A DNA stretch of 12,479 bases from Flavobacteriaceae bacterium (GCA_003511845.1 DOIV01000079.1:1957-14435), one strand, 5' to 3'. Shown: positions 5,529-12,479, counted from the first letter of the stretch. Numbers and translations are program-made. Notes: generated by a model not told the origin, from the letters alone.

Positions 5529-8087
5529 TTAATACTTAATAAATTTAATTGTTTCAGATCTTGTAGTCGAATTTATTTTTAATAAATATAATCCTGAAGA
5601 TAGATGTTTTACATCAATTTTATTTGTGGTGTTATCGGTTAAGTTAAGAGTTAAAATTTTCTTTCCTGTAATAGAATAAATGGTAGCATTACTGTTTTCT
5701 GAAAAACTGTTTAAGCCTATAGTCAATTCATTTTTAACAGGATTAGGATAGACTGAAATTTGATTTTTAATGGCATCTATATCATTTACTCCTAAAGTAA
5801 AATCAGTAATTAATGCATGCTGAATTCCTGTACCTGCTGACCAAGCCCAAATATGGGGCTCACTTCCTGATTCAATATCTAAATGCCCACCATTTGTCCA
5901 TGACATACCGTTGTTTGCAGATTTCCAAGAACCATTTGCACCAGCTTGGTAAGAAACAAAAATTCCTTTTCCAGATCCATCAAAACCACCAGAATGGTAA
6001 TTAAATGAAGAAGAAACGTAAATAATATTTGAATTTTGTTTTGCAATTGCTACATCTCTCATCCTGTCGTCAGTGAATAATTTTGTCCAGTTATCACCAG
6101 CATCATCACTTCTATACAATCCTTTATTTGTGCCATACGCAACTACATAAACTCTGTTTTTTATATTCGGATCAGCTTTGATATTAAAAACACCTTGCCA
6201 TGCAACAATTACAGGAGTTCCCCATAATTCATCAAGTTCAGATACAATGTCTGGTTTCATTATAGCATTGGGGACAGTTGTACTAAATCTCATTTCTGGC
6301 AAGCCTACTTCTTTCCAGCTGTCACCACCATCCGTTGAACGCCAAAAGCCACTTTCGCCCCCTGCATAGATGATTTTACTGTCTTTTTTATCCACTTCAG
6401 TGAATTTAACGCCTTTCATACCATTAGATTTTTTAATCCAAGTTGCCCCATCATCTATTGACTTGTACACTTCACCTTCTTGAGTTAGGTATAAGGTTCT
6501 TTTATTTGGGTCACTATTTACATCAATTGACAAACCATGCATTTGAAGTCCGAAAGGTTTGAGTCCGCTATTACTCATTTTCCAATTTTCACCATATTCT
6601 GTACTTTTAAAAAGAGCACCTTTAGTAACGGGTTGATCTGCAGAGAAAGTAGCCCAAACGACATTTTCTCTTTCTGGATCACTCACTACAAAATTACAAT
6701 TAGAACCACCTTCAGCCCACCAAGAATAATCAGGATAGGTATTGGTATTCGGAAAACTTTTTTTCCATGATTTTCCATGATTTTTAGAATACCAAAAACC
6801 AAGGTCGTAATAACCAACATATATTATTTGAGAATTTGCATCATTAACATCTATCCAATTTCCTTCAATATTTTCCATCCCTGTAGAAATATAATGATTT
6901 GTTTCTACCTCTTTACAAGAAATGTTATTGATATGATCTCCGCCATCTAAGCTGCTCCAGCTCCATTGCCCAAATGCACCATACAATCTGTCAGGTTTGA
7001 ATCTGTCTTTGGTCAGAGTTTTTACAACGGCATTATAACTAAAAACAAAGGCGTAATTAGGATTAGCACAAGCAATATCCCAATTATTAACAAGACCAGT
7101 TCGTTCCCATGTTTCTCCACCATCTGTTGTTTTCCAAGTTCCTGAATTAGGTTCGCTACTATCCGTATAGATAATTTCAGTTAAACTAATATTTTTTGCA
7201 TTTTTACCTACACTAATAATACCGCCATGGTCATTTCCATGCTGATCAGTTATTCTTGAAAATGTTTCACCTGCATTAGTACTTTTATAGAATTCTCCAG
7301 TATCATCAACATATTTCCATGCCTCTTTTTGATCACAACCTTGAGCGTTTACTTTAAAAGAAGTCATAAAAATGGTTTTCGGGTCTGTTGGATGTAAATC
7401 GAAATCTAATATTGAAGGATAAACATTATTTACTTTACCAATTCTTGTCCATGTTATGCCTCCATTTATAGATCTGTAAAGATTGGGTTCAGAACACCCA
7501 AATCTTGCTCTTCCAGTTAATGCATAAACAATTTCTGCATTATTTTCGTCAACCAGAATTTTTACAATCCTAGCATTATTTGGGATGCCAGTTGTAGTTA
7601 CAATTTTCCAGTTATCACCAGCATCGGTAGTTTTTAAAAAGGACATTTTTTGCAGCCAATCTTCATAATGAGCTAAGTAGCCAACATTAGCGTCAGATAT
7701 CGCCATGCCAATACTTTCAATATAACCTAAACCATTAGCTCCCAATTCAATTTGAGCTGGATATACCGTATTTCCACCATCTTTAGTTTTATAGGCACCA
7801 ATTCCTGTTCCGATAATAAATGTTTTACCATCTTTAGGGTGAAAACCTAAACTAGAAATATGTGTTTCTTTTAAACCTTGAACAGAACCTACTACTTTCC
7901 ATGAAGCACCATTATTTGAGCTCACATATACACCGCTCAAATCAGAAGCAGTTACGATTGTACCGTCTGCAGTGGCTCCAACCATAGCAATGGCACCTCC
8001 GCCCCCAGGATTTGTACGTGTCCATTGATGCTGAGCATAAACTTGTATAAAGGCAATAAGTAGAATAAGCGTTGTTAGTTTTTTCAT
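5529..8087 (-). CDS. Secreted Asp-box (BNR/sortilin-like) beta-propeller protein with T9SS sorting domain
   Basis: Large exported protein, 852 residues. Signal peptide at 1-18 (MKK, hydrophobic core, VYA cleavage before Q19), leaving an N-terminal glutamine as is common in T9SS cargo. Asp-box motifs (S/T-x-D/N-x-G-x-T/S-W) recur at about 56, 153, 206, 269, 320, 378, 434, 495, 543, 584, 660 and 723, with a weaker one near 102. That is enough for two beta-propellers, as in GH74 enzymes and VPS10/sortilin-like proteins. Residues 775-852 are a type A T9SS C-terminal domain (VYPNPV, SITGKKIL, LSSGLYLLKI, ending KFIKY), so the protein should be secreted across the outer membrane or attached to the surface. 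A GGGG stretch (28-31) followed by SDLSGVYVSSNNG (48-60) resembles the N-terminal lay-out of GH74-like proteins, but the catalytic aspartates cannot be confirmed. No Arg-Ile-Pro sialidase motif is seen, so a sialidase label would be unsupported. The substrate is unknown. Confidence 0.85.
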   Translation of the reverse strand: MKKLTTLILLIAFIQVYAQHQWTRTNPGGGGAIAMVGATADGTIVTASDLSGVYVSSNNGASWKVVGSVQGLKETHISSLGFHPKDGKTFIIGTGIGAYKTKDGGNTVYPAQIELGANGLGYIESIGMAISDANVGYLAHYEDWLQKMSFLKTTDAGDNWKIVTTTGIPNNARIVKILVDENNAEIVYALTGRARFGCSEPNLYRSINGGITWTRIGKVNNVYPSILDFDLHPTDPKTIFMTSFKVNAQGCDQKEAWKYVDDTGEFYKSTNAGETFSRITDQHGNDHGGIISVGKNAKNISLTEIIYTDSSEPNSGTWKTTDGGETWERTGLVNNWDIACANPNYAFVFSYNAVVKTLTKDRFKPDRLYGAFGQWSWSSLDGGDHINNISCKEVETNHYISTGMENIEGNWIDVNDANSQIIYVGYYDLGFWYSKNHGKSWKKSFPNTNTYPDYSWWAEGGSNCNFVVSDPERENVVWATFSADQPVTKGALFKSTEYGENWKMSNSGLKPFGLQMHGLSIDVNSDPNKRTLYLTQEGEVYKSIDDGATWIKKSNGMKGVKFTEVDKKDSKIIYAGGESGFWRSTDGGDSWKEVGLPEMRFSTTVPNAIMKPDIVSELDELWGTPVIVAWQGVFNIKADPNIKNRVYVVAYGTNKGLYRSDDAGDNWTKLFTDDRMRDVAIAKQNSNIIYVSSSFNYHSGGFDGSGKGIFVSYQAGANGSWKSANNGMSWTNGGHLDIESGSEPHIWAWSAGTGIQHALITDFTLGVNDIDAIKNQISVYPNPVKNELTIGLNSFSENSNATIYSITGKKILTLNLTDNTTNKIDVKHLSSGLYLLKINSTTRSETIKFIKY

Positions 8088-8116
8088 AGCGTTGAAAGTT
8101 TAGTTTTTTGTGATAG

Positions 8117-8124
8117 GAAAAATA
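8117..8124 (-). promoter_or_regulatory. Weak -7 box candidate for the Asp-box protein gene
   Basis: On the minus strand TATTTTTC matches TAnnTTTG at all but the last base and ends about 30 bp upstream of the ATG at 8087, the usual distance. No TTTG lies at the correct -33 spacing. A near-palindrome (8139-8155) occupies the place where the -33 region would be. Confidence 0.3.
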
Positions 8125-8138
8125 CAAAATAATGAGTT

Positions 8139-8155
8139 AGTTTCCATGGCAAACT
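8139..8155. promoter_or_regulatory. Near-palindrome (AGTTTCCATGGCAAACT), possible operator
   Basis: AGTTT and AAACT arms surround a CCATGG core, with one unpaired base (C at 8150). It lies 15-31 bp upstream of the candidate -7 box of the minus-strand Asp-box gene and also upstream of the plus-strand DUF1697 gene. Its position suggests a regulator site, but no regulator is encoded in the window. Confidence 0.35.
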
Positions 8156-8307
8156 CACACTTTTTTGTATATGTTGATAATTAGTGAGTTAAATTTTCAG
8201 ATTTTCTAACTTTCAGATTTCGTGAATACGCAATGTATTGAAAATGAAGCATTAGCATTTGAAAAAATAAAAGTATGAGTTTGCTCTGAGTTAGTTTCTT
8301 GATAAAA

Positions 8308-8337
8308 TTTGTAATAAATTAATATTCAGTATATTTA
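8308..8337 (+). promoter_or_regulatory. Candidate promoter of the DUF1697 gene (TTTG-N18-TATATTTA)
   Basis: A -33-like TTTG (8308-8311) and a -7-like TATATTTA (8330-8337, one mismatch to TAnnTTTG) are separated by 18 bp and lie 19 bp upstream of the GTG start at 8357. Spacing fits Bacteroidota sigma-A promoters. The rest of the 269-bp intergenic gap (8088-8356) holds the palindrome and TGAGTTA repeats but no gene. Confidence 0.4.
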
Positions 8338-8356
8338 TTCCATAAAAAATGTAAAT

Positions 8357-8905
8357 GTGAAAACATATATTTCATTCCTTAGAGGTATTAATGTTGGCGG
8401 AAAGCGTAAAATTTTAATGGCAGATTTAAAATTACTCTATTCAAAACTAGGTTTTACAAAAGTTGTTACTTATATACAAAGTGGTAATGTGATTTTTGAG
8501 ACTAAAAAAAATATGTCTATTCAAGAAATAGAAGAAATTATCAAGCTAGCTGTTTATAGAAAATATAAATTTGATGTTCCTGTTTTAGTGAGAACTGTTA
8601 AGTCTGTTGAAAATACGATGAGTTTAAATCCTTTTTTAAAGGATGAAAGCATAGCTATTGAAAGATTGTATTTAGTTTTTTTAGCAGAGAATCCATCCGT
8701 TGAAAAGCTAGAGAGTATTCTAAATATTGATATATCAAAAGATAGATTTGAAATTATAGGTAATGAGGTATTTGTATGTTATTTTGATAAAATGAGTAAC
8801 TCAAAATTGACAAATAATTTTTTTGAAAGTAAACTGAAAGTTAGAGCCACTACACGAAATTGGAAAACGGTTTCAAAACTCATAGAAATTTCTTCTGAAC
8901 AATAA
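8357..8905 (+). CDS. DUF1697 family protein, GTG start
   Basis: Cytosolic protein of 182 residues and unknown function, recognised from family signatures: FLRGINVGGK at 7-16, YIQSGNVIF at 39-47 and the C-terminal RATTRNWKTVSKL at 163-175. The length fits the family (about 175-185). The start is GTG at 8357. It gives the family N-terminus MKTYISFLRGINVGG, and no in-frame ATG or TTG exists just upstream; the next ATG (codon 21) would delete the conserved opening. Two out-of-frame ATGs directly before it each run straight into a stop (ATG TAA at 8349, ATG TGA at 8355). The gene stands alone with its own candidate promoter, divergent from the Asp-box gene and convergent with leuB. There is no signal peptide or membrane segment. 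Confidence 0.88.
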   Translation: MKTYISFLRGINVGGKRKILMADLKLLYSKLGFTKVVTYIQSGNVIFETKKNMSIQEIEEIIKLAVYRKYKFDVPVLVRTVKSVENTMSLNPFLKDESIAIERLYLVFLAENPSVEKLESILNIDISKDRFEIIGNEVFVCYFDKMSNSKLTNNFFESKLKVRATTRNWKTVSKLIEISSEQ

Positions 8906-8930
8906 AACCTGCTCTATATGAACAGGTTTT
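8904..8930. terminator. Bidirectional hairpin between DUF1697 gene and leuB
   Basis: An 8-bp stem AAAACCTG (8904-8911) / CAGGTTTT (8923-8930) with an 11-nt loop begins inside the TAA stop of the DUF1697 gene and lies 25 bp beyond the stop of leuB on the other strand. Each strand reads the stem followed by a T-run of only four bases, so it is a weak rho-independent candidate. Confidence 0.55.
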
Positions 8931-8954
8931 GAAAATGATGAAGGAATTTGCTAT

Positions 8955-10070
8955 TTAAATAATAGTAGATTGTCCTATATGAATATTGTGGTAATTGATA
9001 TTTGAATCGTCAGGATTTTCAATAAAATCGGCAATAAAATCGCCCACTTTAGTGGTTGAGAATTTTGATTTTTTATTGATATCTGGTGTAGAAATTTGTA
9101 ATTCTAATGATTTTTCAACAGCACTGTGAATCAATGTAGCCTCTTCAAGTAATCCGAAATGTTCTAATAACATAGCGGCAGATAAAATTGATGCAATTGG
9201 GTTAGCAATGCCTTTACCTGTTGCTTGTGGATAAGAACCGTGAATAGGTTCAAAAACCGCATATTTTTCACCTACAGAAGCAGAAGCTAATAAGCCAATA
9301 GAGCCCCCAATAACACTTGCTTCATCAGAAATAATATCTCCAAATAAATTGCTAGTTAAAATCACATCAAACTGTGTAGGGTTTAAAATCATTTGCATAG
9401 CAGCATTGTCAACAAATAAAAATTCAAGTTTTATATCTTTATATTTTTTTGCAATTTTAGTAACTACTTTACGCCATAATCTAGAAGATTCCAAGACATT
9501 GGCTTTATCGACTAAAGTTACTTTTTTTCTTCTGTTTTTTGCAGCTTTAAAAGCTGAGTGAGCAATACGTTCAATTTCAAATTCATGATATTCACATAAA
9601 TCAGAAGCGGTTTTTCCATCGTTACTGATATGTTTTTTACCAAAATAAATTCCGCCTGTTAGTTCTCTATAAATGGTCATGTCAGCACCTTCAATAATTT
9701 CTCTTTTTAAAGGAGACTTATCTAATAACTGTGTATAAGCTTTTACAGGTCTAATGTTAGTGAATAAACCTAAATCTTTACGCATTTTTAGCAAGCCTTG
9801 TTCGGGTCTTACTTTAGCTGAAGGGTCATTGTCATATTTAGGATCGCCAATAGCACCAAAAAGTACAGCGTCAGTATTTAAGCAAAGGTCTAAAGTTTTT
9901 TGAGGGAAAGGCTCGCCTGTTTTGTCAATTGCGATGGCACCAACCAATGCTTCTTTAAAAATAAAAGTATGATTGAATTGATATGCTATGGCTTCTAATA
10001 CCTTTTTAGCTTGTTTGGTTACTTCTGGCCCGATACCATCTCCAGGTAAAACAGCAATATTTAATTTCAT
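8955..10070 (-). CDS. leuB: 3-isopropylmalate dehydrogenase
   Basis: Oxidatively decarboxylates 3-isopropylmalate to 2-oxoisocaproate, the last dedicated step before leucine transamination. The product is 371 residues, full length (family about 355-370), cytosolic and expected to be a homodimer. Nucleotide and substrate motifs are in order: LPGDGIGPEV (8-17), RKDLGLFTNIRP (97-108) with substrate arginines R97 and R107, R135 and Y142 in YRELTGGIYFG, catalytic K189 (VDKANVLE), D221 (VDNAAM), and metal ligands D245 and D249 (NLFGDIISDEAS). EPIHGSYPQATGKGIANP (274-291) is the NAD loop. At the place where the Thermus and E. coli enzymes have Asp-Ile, this one has Gln-Ala (Q282, A283). It lies 64 bp downstream of leuA on the same strand, with an internal -7-like box between. 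leuC and leuD are absent from the window. Confidence 0.96.
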   Translation of the reverse strand: MKLNIAVLPGDGIGPEVTKQAKKVLEAIAYQFNHTFIFKEALVGAIAIDKTGEPFPQKTLDLCLNTDAVLFGAIGDPKYDNDPSAKVRPEQGLLKMRKDLGLFTNIRPVKAYTQLLDKSPLKREIIEGADMTIYRELTGGIYFGKKHISNDGKTASDLCEYHEFEIERIAHSAFKAAKNRRKKVTLVDKANVLESSRLWRKVVTKIAKKYKDIKLEFLFVDNAAMQMILNPTQFDVILTSNLFGDIISDEASVIGGSIGLLASASVGEKYAVFEPIHGSYPQATGKGIANPIASILSAAMLLEHFGLLEEATLIHSAVEKSLELQISTPDINKKSKFSTTKVGDFIADFIENPDDSNINYHNIHIGQSTII

Positions 10071-10099
10071 CTGTTTAAATTTATTAAGTTTTTACTAAT

Positions 10100-10107
10100 C
10101 AAATATA
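10100..10107 (-). promoter_or_regulatory. -7-like box (TATATTTG) in the leuA-leuB gap
   Basis: On the minus strand it matches TAnnTTTG exactly and lies 29 bp upstream of the leuB ATG. No TTTG is found at -33 spacing. It could give leuB some transcription independent of leuA, or be chance in AT-rich DNA. Confidence 0.3.
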
Positions 10108-10134
10108 ACCTTTTATTGGGTTTTAGATTGTTTT

Positions 10135-11307
10135 TTAAGCAGGAATTGATAAACCTATTTTACTTAATTTTATTATAGTGTGAATATCGTCATTATTCAC
10201 TTCTTTTTTACTGTCTGCAAAACTTAAAAAGGTGTCATAAACAGTGTCTAACTGAATTTTTGTTAGTTCATAGCCTACTTTTTTTGCTCTAAAAGCCAAT
10301 GCAGCTCTACCGCTTCTTGCAGTTAATACAATTGCAGAATCAGTTACTCCAACTTCTTCAGGATCAATAATTTCGTAGGTTTTTCGGTTTTTTATCATTC
10401 CATCTTGATGAATACCTGAACTATGAGCAAATGCATTTGCACCTACAATAGCTTTGTTGGGTTGTACATAGATCCCCATATTATCAATAACCATTTGACT
10501 GGTGCTATAAAGTAGTTGTGTGTTGATTTGTGTGTCTAAATTTAATGTAGGATGTTGTTTTAAGATCATCACTACTTCTTCTAAAGCAGTGTTACCTGCT
10601 CTTTCGCCTATTCCGTTAATAGTACATTCTATTTGTCTAGCTCCGTTAACAACACCAGCAATTGAATTTGCAGTAGCTAAACCTAAATCATTATGACAAT
10701 GGCAAGAAAGAATTGCTTTTTCAATTCCTTTTACATTTTCCTTTAGGTATTTCATTTTAGCTCCGTATTCTTCAGGTAAACAGTAGCCTGTAGTATCAGG
10801 AATGTTTAATACCGTAGCACCAGCTTTGATAACCTCTTCACAAACACGAGCTAAAAAATCATTATCAGTTCTTCCTGCATCTTCAGCATAAAACTCGACA
10901 TCTTCAACAAAAGTTTTAGCATATTTGACTGCACCTACGGCACGTTCAATTATTTGTTCTCTAGTAGCATTAAATTTGTAAGTGATATGGGAGTCAGACG
11001 TGCCAATACCAGTGTGTATTCGAGGTTTTTTAGCATACTTTAATGCTTGTGCTGCAACTTCTATATCCTTTTTTACCGCTCTTGTTAATCCGCAAACGGT
11101 AGCGTTTTTCACGATTTTTGAAATTTCTTCAACCGATTTAAAATCTCCAGGACTAGAAATAGGAAATCCAGCTTCAATTATATCAACACCAAGTAGGTCT
11201 AGTCGTTTGGCAATGACTATTTTTTGATCAGTATTTAGCTTACAGCCAGGTACTTGCTCTCCGTCTCGCAAGGTGGTGTCAAATATTTGGACTTTATCTT
11301 TACTCAT
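10135..11307 (-). CDS. leuA: 2-isopropylmalate synthase, short form without regulatory domain
   Basis: Condenses acetyl-CoA with 2-oxoisovalerate, the first step of leucine synthesis. The 390 residues contain the HMGL-like TIM barrel: [13 protein letters not shown] (9-21) with metal ligand D15, [12 protein letters not shown] (45-56), [11 protein letters not shown] (201-211) with metal ligands H203 and H205, and [14 protein letters not shown] (231-244) with N239. It continues through the linker region ([12 protein letters not shown], 292-303; [10 protein letters not shown], 331-340). It stops where classical LeuA (about 510-525 residues) would begin the C-terminal leucine-binding dimer domain. 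The stop is followed by only 64 bp before leuB and no fragment of that domain is seen, so this is a natural short form and not a frameshift. Homocitrate or citramalate synthase are relatives, but the high E. coli LeuA similarity and adjacent leuB favour leuA. Leucine feedback at the classical site should be missing. Confidence 0.93.
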   Translation of the reverse strand: MSKDKVQIFDTTLRDGEQVPGCKLNTDQKIVIAKRLDLLGVDIIEAGFPISSPGDFKSVEEISKIVKNATVCGLTRAVKKDIEVAAQALKYAKKPRIHTGIGTSDSHITYKFNATREQIIERAVGAVKYAKTFVEDVEFYAEDAGRTDNDFLARVCEEVIKAGATVLNIPDTTGYCLPEEYGAKMKYLKENVKGIEKAILSCHCHNDLGLATANSIAGVVNGARQIECTINGIGERAGNTALEEVVMILKQHPTLNLDTQINTQLLYSTSQMVIDNMGIYVQPNKAIVGANAFAHSSGIHQDGMIKNRKTYEIIDPEEVGVTDSAIVLTARSGRAALAFRAKKVGYELTKIQLDTVYDTFLSFADSKKEVNNDDIHTIIKLSKIGLSIPA

Positions 11308-11457
11308 TAACTTATGAATATATTTCTTTATTACATAACGAATTTATATTTTGCTATCCATTACTCAAGAGAATATAATGTATTTTTACAATGCTTAACT
11401 AAAATACAAAGTATTTAATAAATTAATAATCAAACAGTTAATACCTTATTTGTTACA
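11308..11457. other. Divergent intergenic region between leuA and the right-edge gene
   Basis: These 150 bp are very AT-rich and must carry promoters in both directions. I see a candidate leuA promoter (11407-11434) that would leave a leader of about 90 nt. The leader contains one tiny ATG ORF (MDSKI) with no leucine codons, and no terminator-antiterminator hairpins, so ordinary leucine attenuation is not supported. For the plus-strand gene no exact TAnnTTTG was found; TATATTTTG at 11345-11353 is one base too long. Confidence 0.5.
11407..11434 (-). promoter_or_regulatory. Candidate leuA promoter (TTTG-N17-TACTTTG)
   Basis: On the minus strand TTTG (11434-11431) is followed after 17 bp by TACTTTG (11413-11407), close to the Bacteroidota -33/-7 pair but with one base fewer inside the -7 box (TAnTTTG). 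It lies about 100 bp upstream of the leuA ATG. Confidence 0.35.
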
Positions 11458-12479
11458 ATGACTAGCCAGCAAAAAGATAATTTATTTGTTTTAGTGAAGT
11501 CGCTTTCTAAATCTGAAAAAAGACAATTTAAATTGTATGTTGGCAGATTAGGAGGTAATACCGATTCTAAATTTTTAGCATTATTTAATTTATTAGATAA
11601 GTTAAATAAATATAATGAAAAATCAATATTGAAAAGTGATATTGTTAAAAAGGCTCAATTGTCGAATTTAAAAGCTCATTTGTACAAACAAATTTTAATT
11701 AGCTTACGCTTAAATCCGCTACATCAAAATACTAGAGCTCAGATAAGAGAGCAGTTAGATTTTGCAACCATTTTATACCATAAGGGTTTGTATAAGCAAA
11801 GTCTAAAATTATTGGATAAAGCTAAAAATACTGCCATAAATAATGAAGAAAAAATATTGGCTTATGAAATTGTAGAATTAGAGAAAGTAATCGAATCTCA
11901 ATACATTACAAGAAGTATAAGTAATAGAGCCGACGAGCTAACTGAACAAGCTAAAACATTAAGTATTCAAAATACGATAACTAGTAAATTATCCAATTTA
12001 TCCTTACAATTATATGGTGTATTGTTAAAAACAGGTTATGCTAAAAACGATGACGAATATCAGCAAATAACTACTTATTTTAATAATAGAATGCCAGAAT
12101 TTAAACTTTCAGAATTGGGTTTTAGAGAGAAATTATGGTTGTATAAATCACATTTATGGTATAATTTTTTGGTGCAAGATTTTTTAACTTGCTATAAATA
12201 CGCTACCAAATGGGTTGATTTATTTCATAAAAATGAACCTATGATTAGTTTGAATCCTGTATTTTTCCTTAAAGGATATAACTATTTATTAGAAGCATTG
12301 TATCATGTGAAATACCACTCAAAATACAAAAAAGCGTTGAGTGAATTTGAGCATTTTATTGAAACAAGCACCTTATTGCCACAAGATGATAATGTAAAAG
12401 CTCTTCGTTTCTTGTATTTGTATAGTCATAAATTGAATTTGCATTTTTTTGAAGGAACTTTTAAAGAAGGTTTGCCTTT
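11458..12479 (+). CDS. Conserved hypothetical alpha-helical (TPR-like) protein, 3' end outside window
   Basis: An uninterrupted frame starts at ATG 11458 and is still open at the right edge (340 complete codons). There is no signal peptide or membrane segment. The N-terminus (LFVLVKSLSKSEKRQFKLYV, 9-28) looks like an opening I associate with uncharacterised Bacteroidota proteins of roughly 500 residues. The rest is Leu/Lys/Tyr-rich with the spacing of paired helices: residues 101-126 (a segment around ILYHKGLYKQSLKLLDKA) resemble one tetratricopeptide repeat, and further helix pairs follow at about 175-250 and 265-330. The fold suggests a protein-interaction scaffold; no catalytic motif is visible. 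It is divergent from leuA, which gives only weak functional association. The start is chosen because codons upstream of it in frame contain stops and this ATG gives the charged N-terminus typical of such proteins. Function unknown. Confidence 0.82.
   Translation, partial: MTSQQKDNLFVLVKSLSKSEKRQFKLYVGRLGGNTDSKFLALFNLLDKLNKYNEKSILKSDIVKKAQLSNLKAHLYKQILISLRLNPLHQNTRAQIREQLDFATILYHKGLYKQSLKLLDKAKNTAINNEEKILAYEIVELEKVIESQYITRSISNRADELTEQAKTLSIQNTITSKLSNLSLQLYGVLLKTGYAKNDDEYQQITTYFNNRMPEFKLSELGFREKLWLYKSHLWYNFLVQDFLTCYKYATKWVDLFHKNEPMISLNPVFFLKGYNYLLEALYHVKYHSKYKKALSEFEHFIETSTLLPQDDNVKALRFLYLYSHKLNLHFFEGTFKEGLP

Noticed and set aside
5813..6770. Several plus-strand frames of 63-77 codons inside the Asp-box protein gene
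   Set aside because: They are antisense to a continuous 852-codon gene with repeated motifs; low-complexity translations and no starts with plausible context.
5694..7920. The repeated Asp-box coding segments as a DNA repeat array
   Set aside because: Similarity is at the protein motif level only; nucleotide identity between units is low and spacing is irregular.
5529..8087. Calling the large secreted protein a sialidase (GH33)
   Set aside because: Asp boxes occur in many propeller families; the Arg-Ile-Pro motif and the arginine triad expected of sialidases were not found.
10071..11307. A frameshift or truncation having removed the LeuA C-terminal domain
   Set aside because: Only 64 bp separate the leuA stop from the leuB start and no frame there resembles the missing domain, so the short form is natural.
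11308..11406. A leucine-rich leader peptide and attenuator before leuA
   Set aside because: The only small ORF seen (MDSKI) has no leucine, and no alternative hairpins or T-run are present.
1..12479. CRISPR array, tRNA or rRNA genes, toxin-antitoxin or defence genes
   Set aside because: No regularly spaced repeats, cloverleaf-like segments, or recognisable defence or toxin motifs were found on either strand.

Overview
The window is AT-rich (roughly two-thirds A+T by eye). Its genes lack Shine-Dalgarno sequences and instead have A/T-rich leaders. Several upstream regions carry TAnnTTTG-like -7 boxes, and one large exported protein ends in a type IX secretion (T9SS) sorting domain with a 'VYPNPV' start. 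Together these point to a Bacteroidota chromosome, most likely Flavobacteriaceae. The genus cannot be fixed from the sequence alone.

Layout. Positions 1-3951 (+ strand) hold the 3' part of a branched-chain amino acid (BCAA) operon: the C-terminal third of acetolactate synthase large subunit (ilvB, cut by the left edge), its regulatory subunit (ilvN), a class II ketol-acid reductoisomerase (ilvC) and threonine dehydratase (ilvA). Positions 8955-11307 (- strand) hold leuA then leuB, the first and third enzymes of the leucine branch. The ilv and leu blocks point toward each other. Between them lie about 5 kb of unrelated cargo: an FKBP-type prolyl isomerase lipoprotein (+), a lipocalin-like lipoprotein (-), a roughly 370-bp gap with a pair of 26-bp inverted repeats, an 852-residue Asp-box beta-propeller protein exported by T9SS (-), and a DUF1697 protein (+). 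The right edge (11458-12479, +) is the start of a long alpha-helical, TPR-like protein of unknown function that runs out of the window; it is transcribed divergently from leuA.

How the genes work together. IlvBN makes acetolactate and acetohydroxybutyrate, IlvC reduces and isomerises them, and IlvA supplies 2-oxobutyrate for isoleucine. LeuA and LeuB divert 2-oxoisovalerate to leucine. ilvD, ilvE, leuC and leuD are not in the window. IlvN keeps the valine-site residues of its ACT domain and IlvA keeps a C-terminal ACT-like domain. LeuA, at 390 residues, has no room for the usual leucine-binding regulatory domain.

No dramatic new system such as a defence island, CRISPR array or biosynthetic cluster is visible. 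The observations most worth a second look are the 262-bp candidate miniature inverted-repeat element (5244-5505), the regulatory-domain-less LeuA, the altered cofactor loop of LeuB, the unassigned two-propeller T9SS protein with a palindrome upstream of it, and the tandem start-stop codons at the GTG start of the DUF1697 gene.
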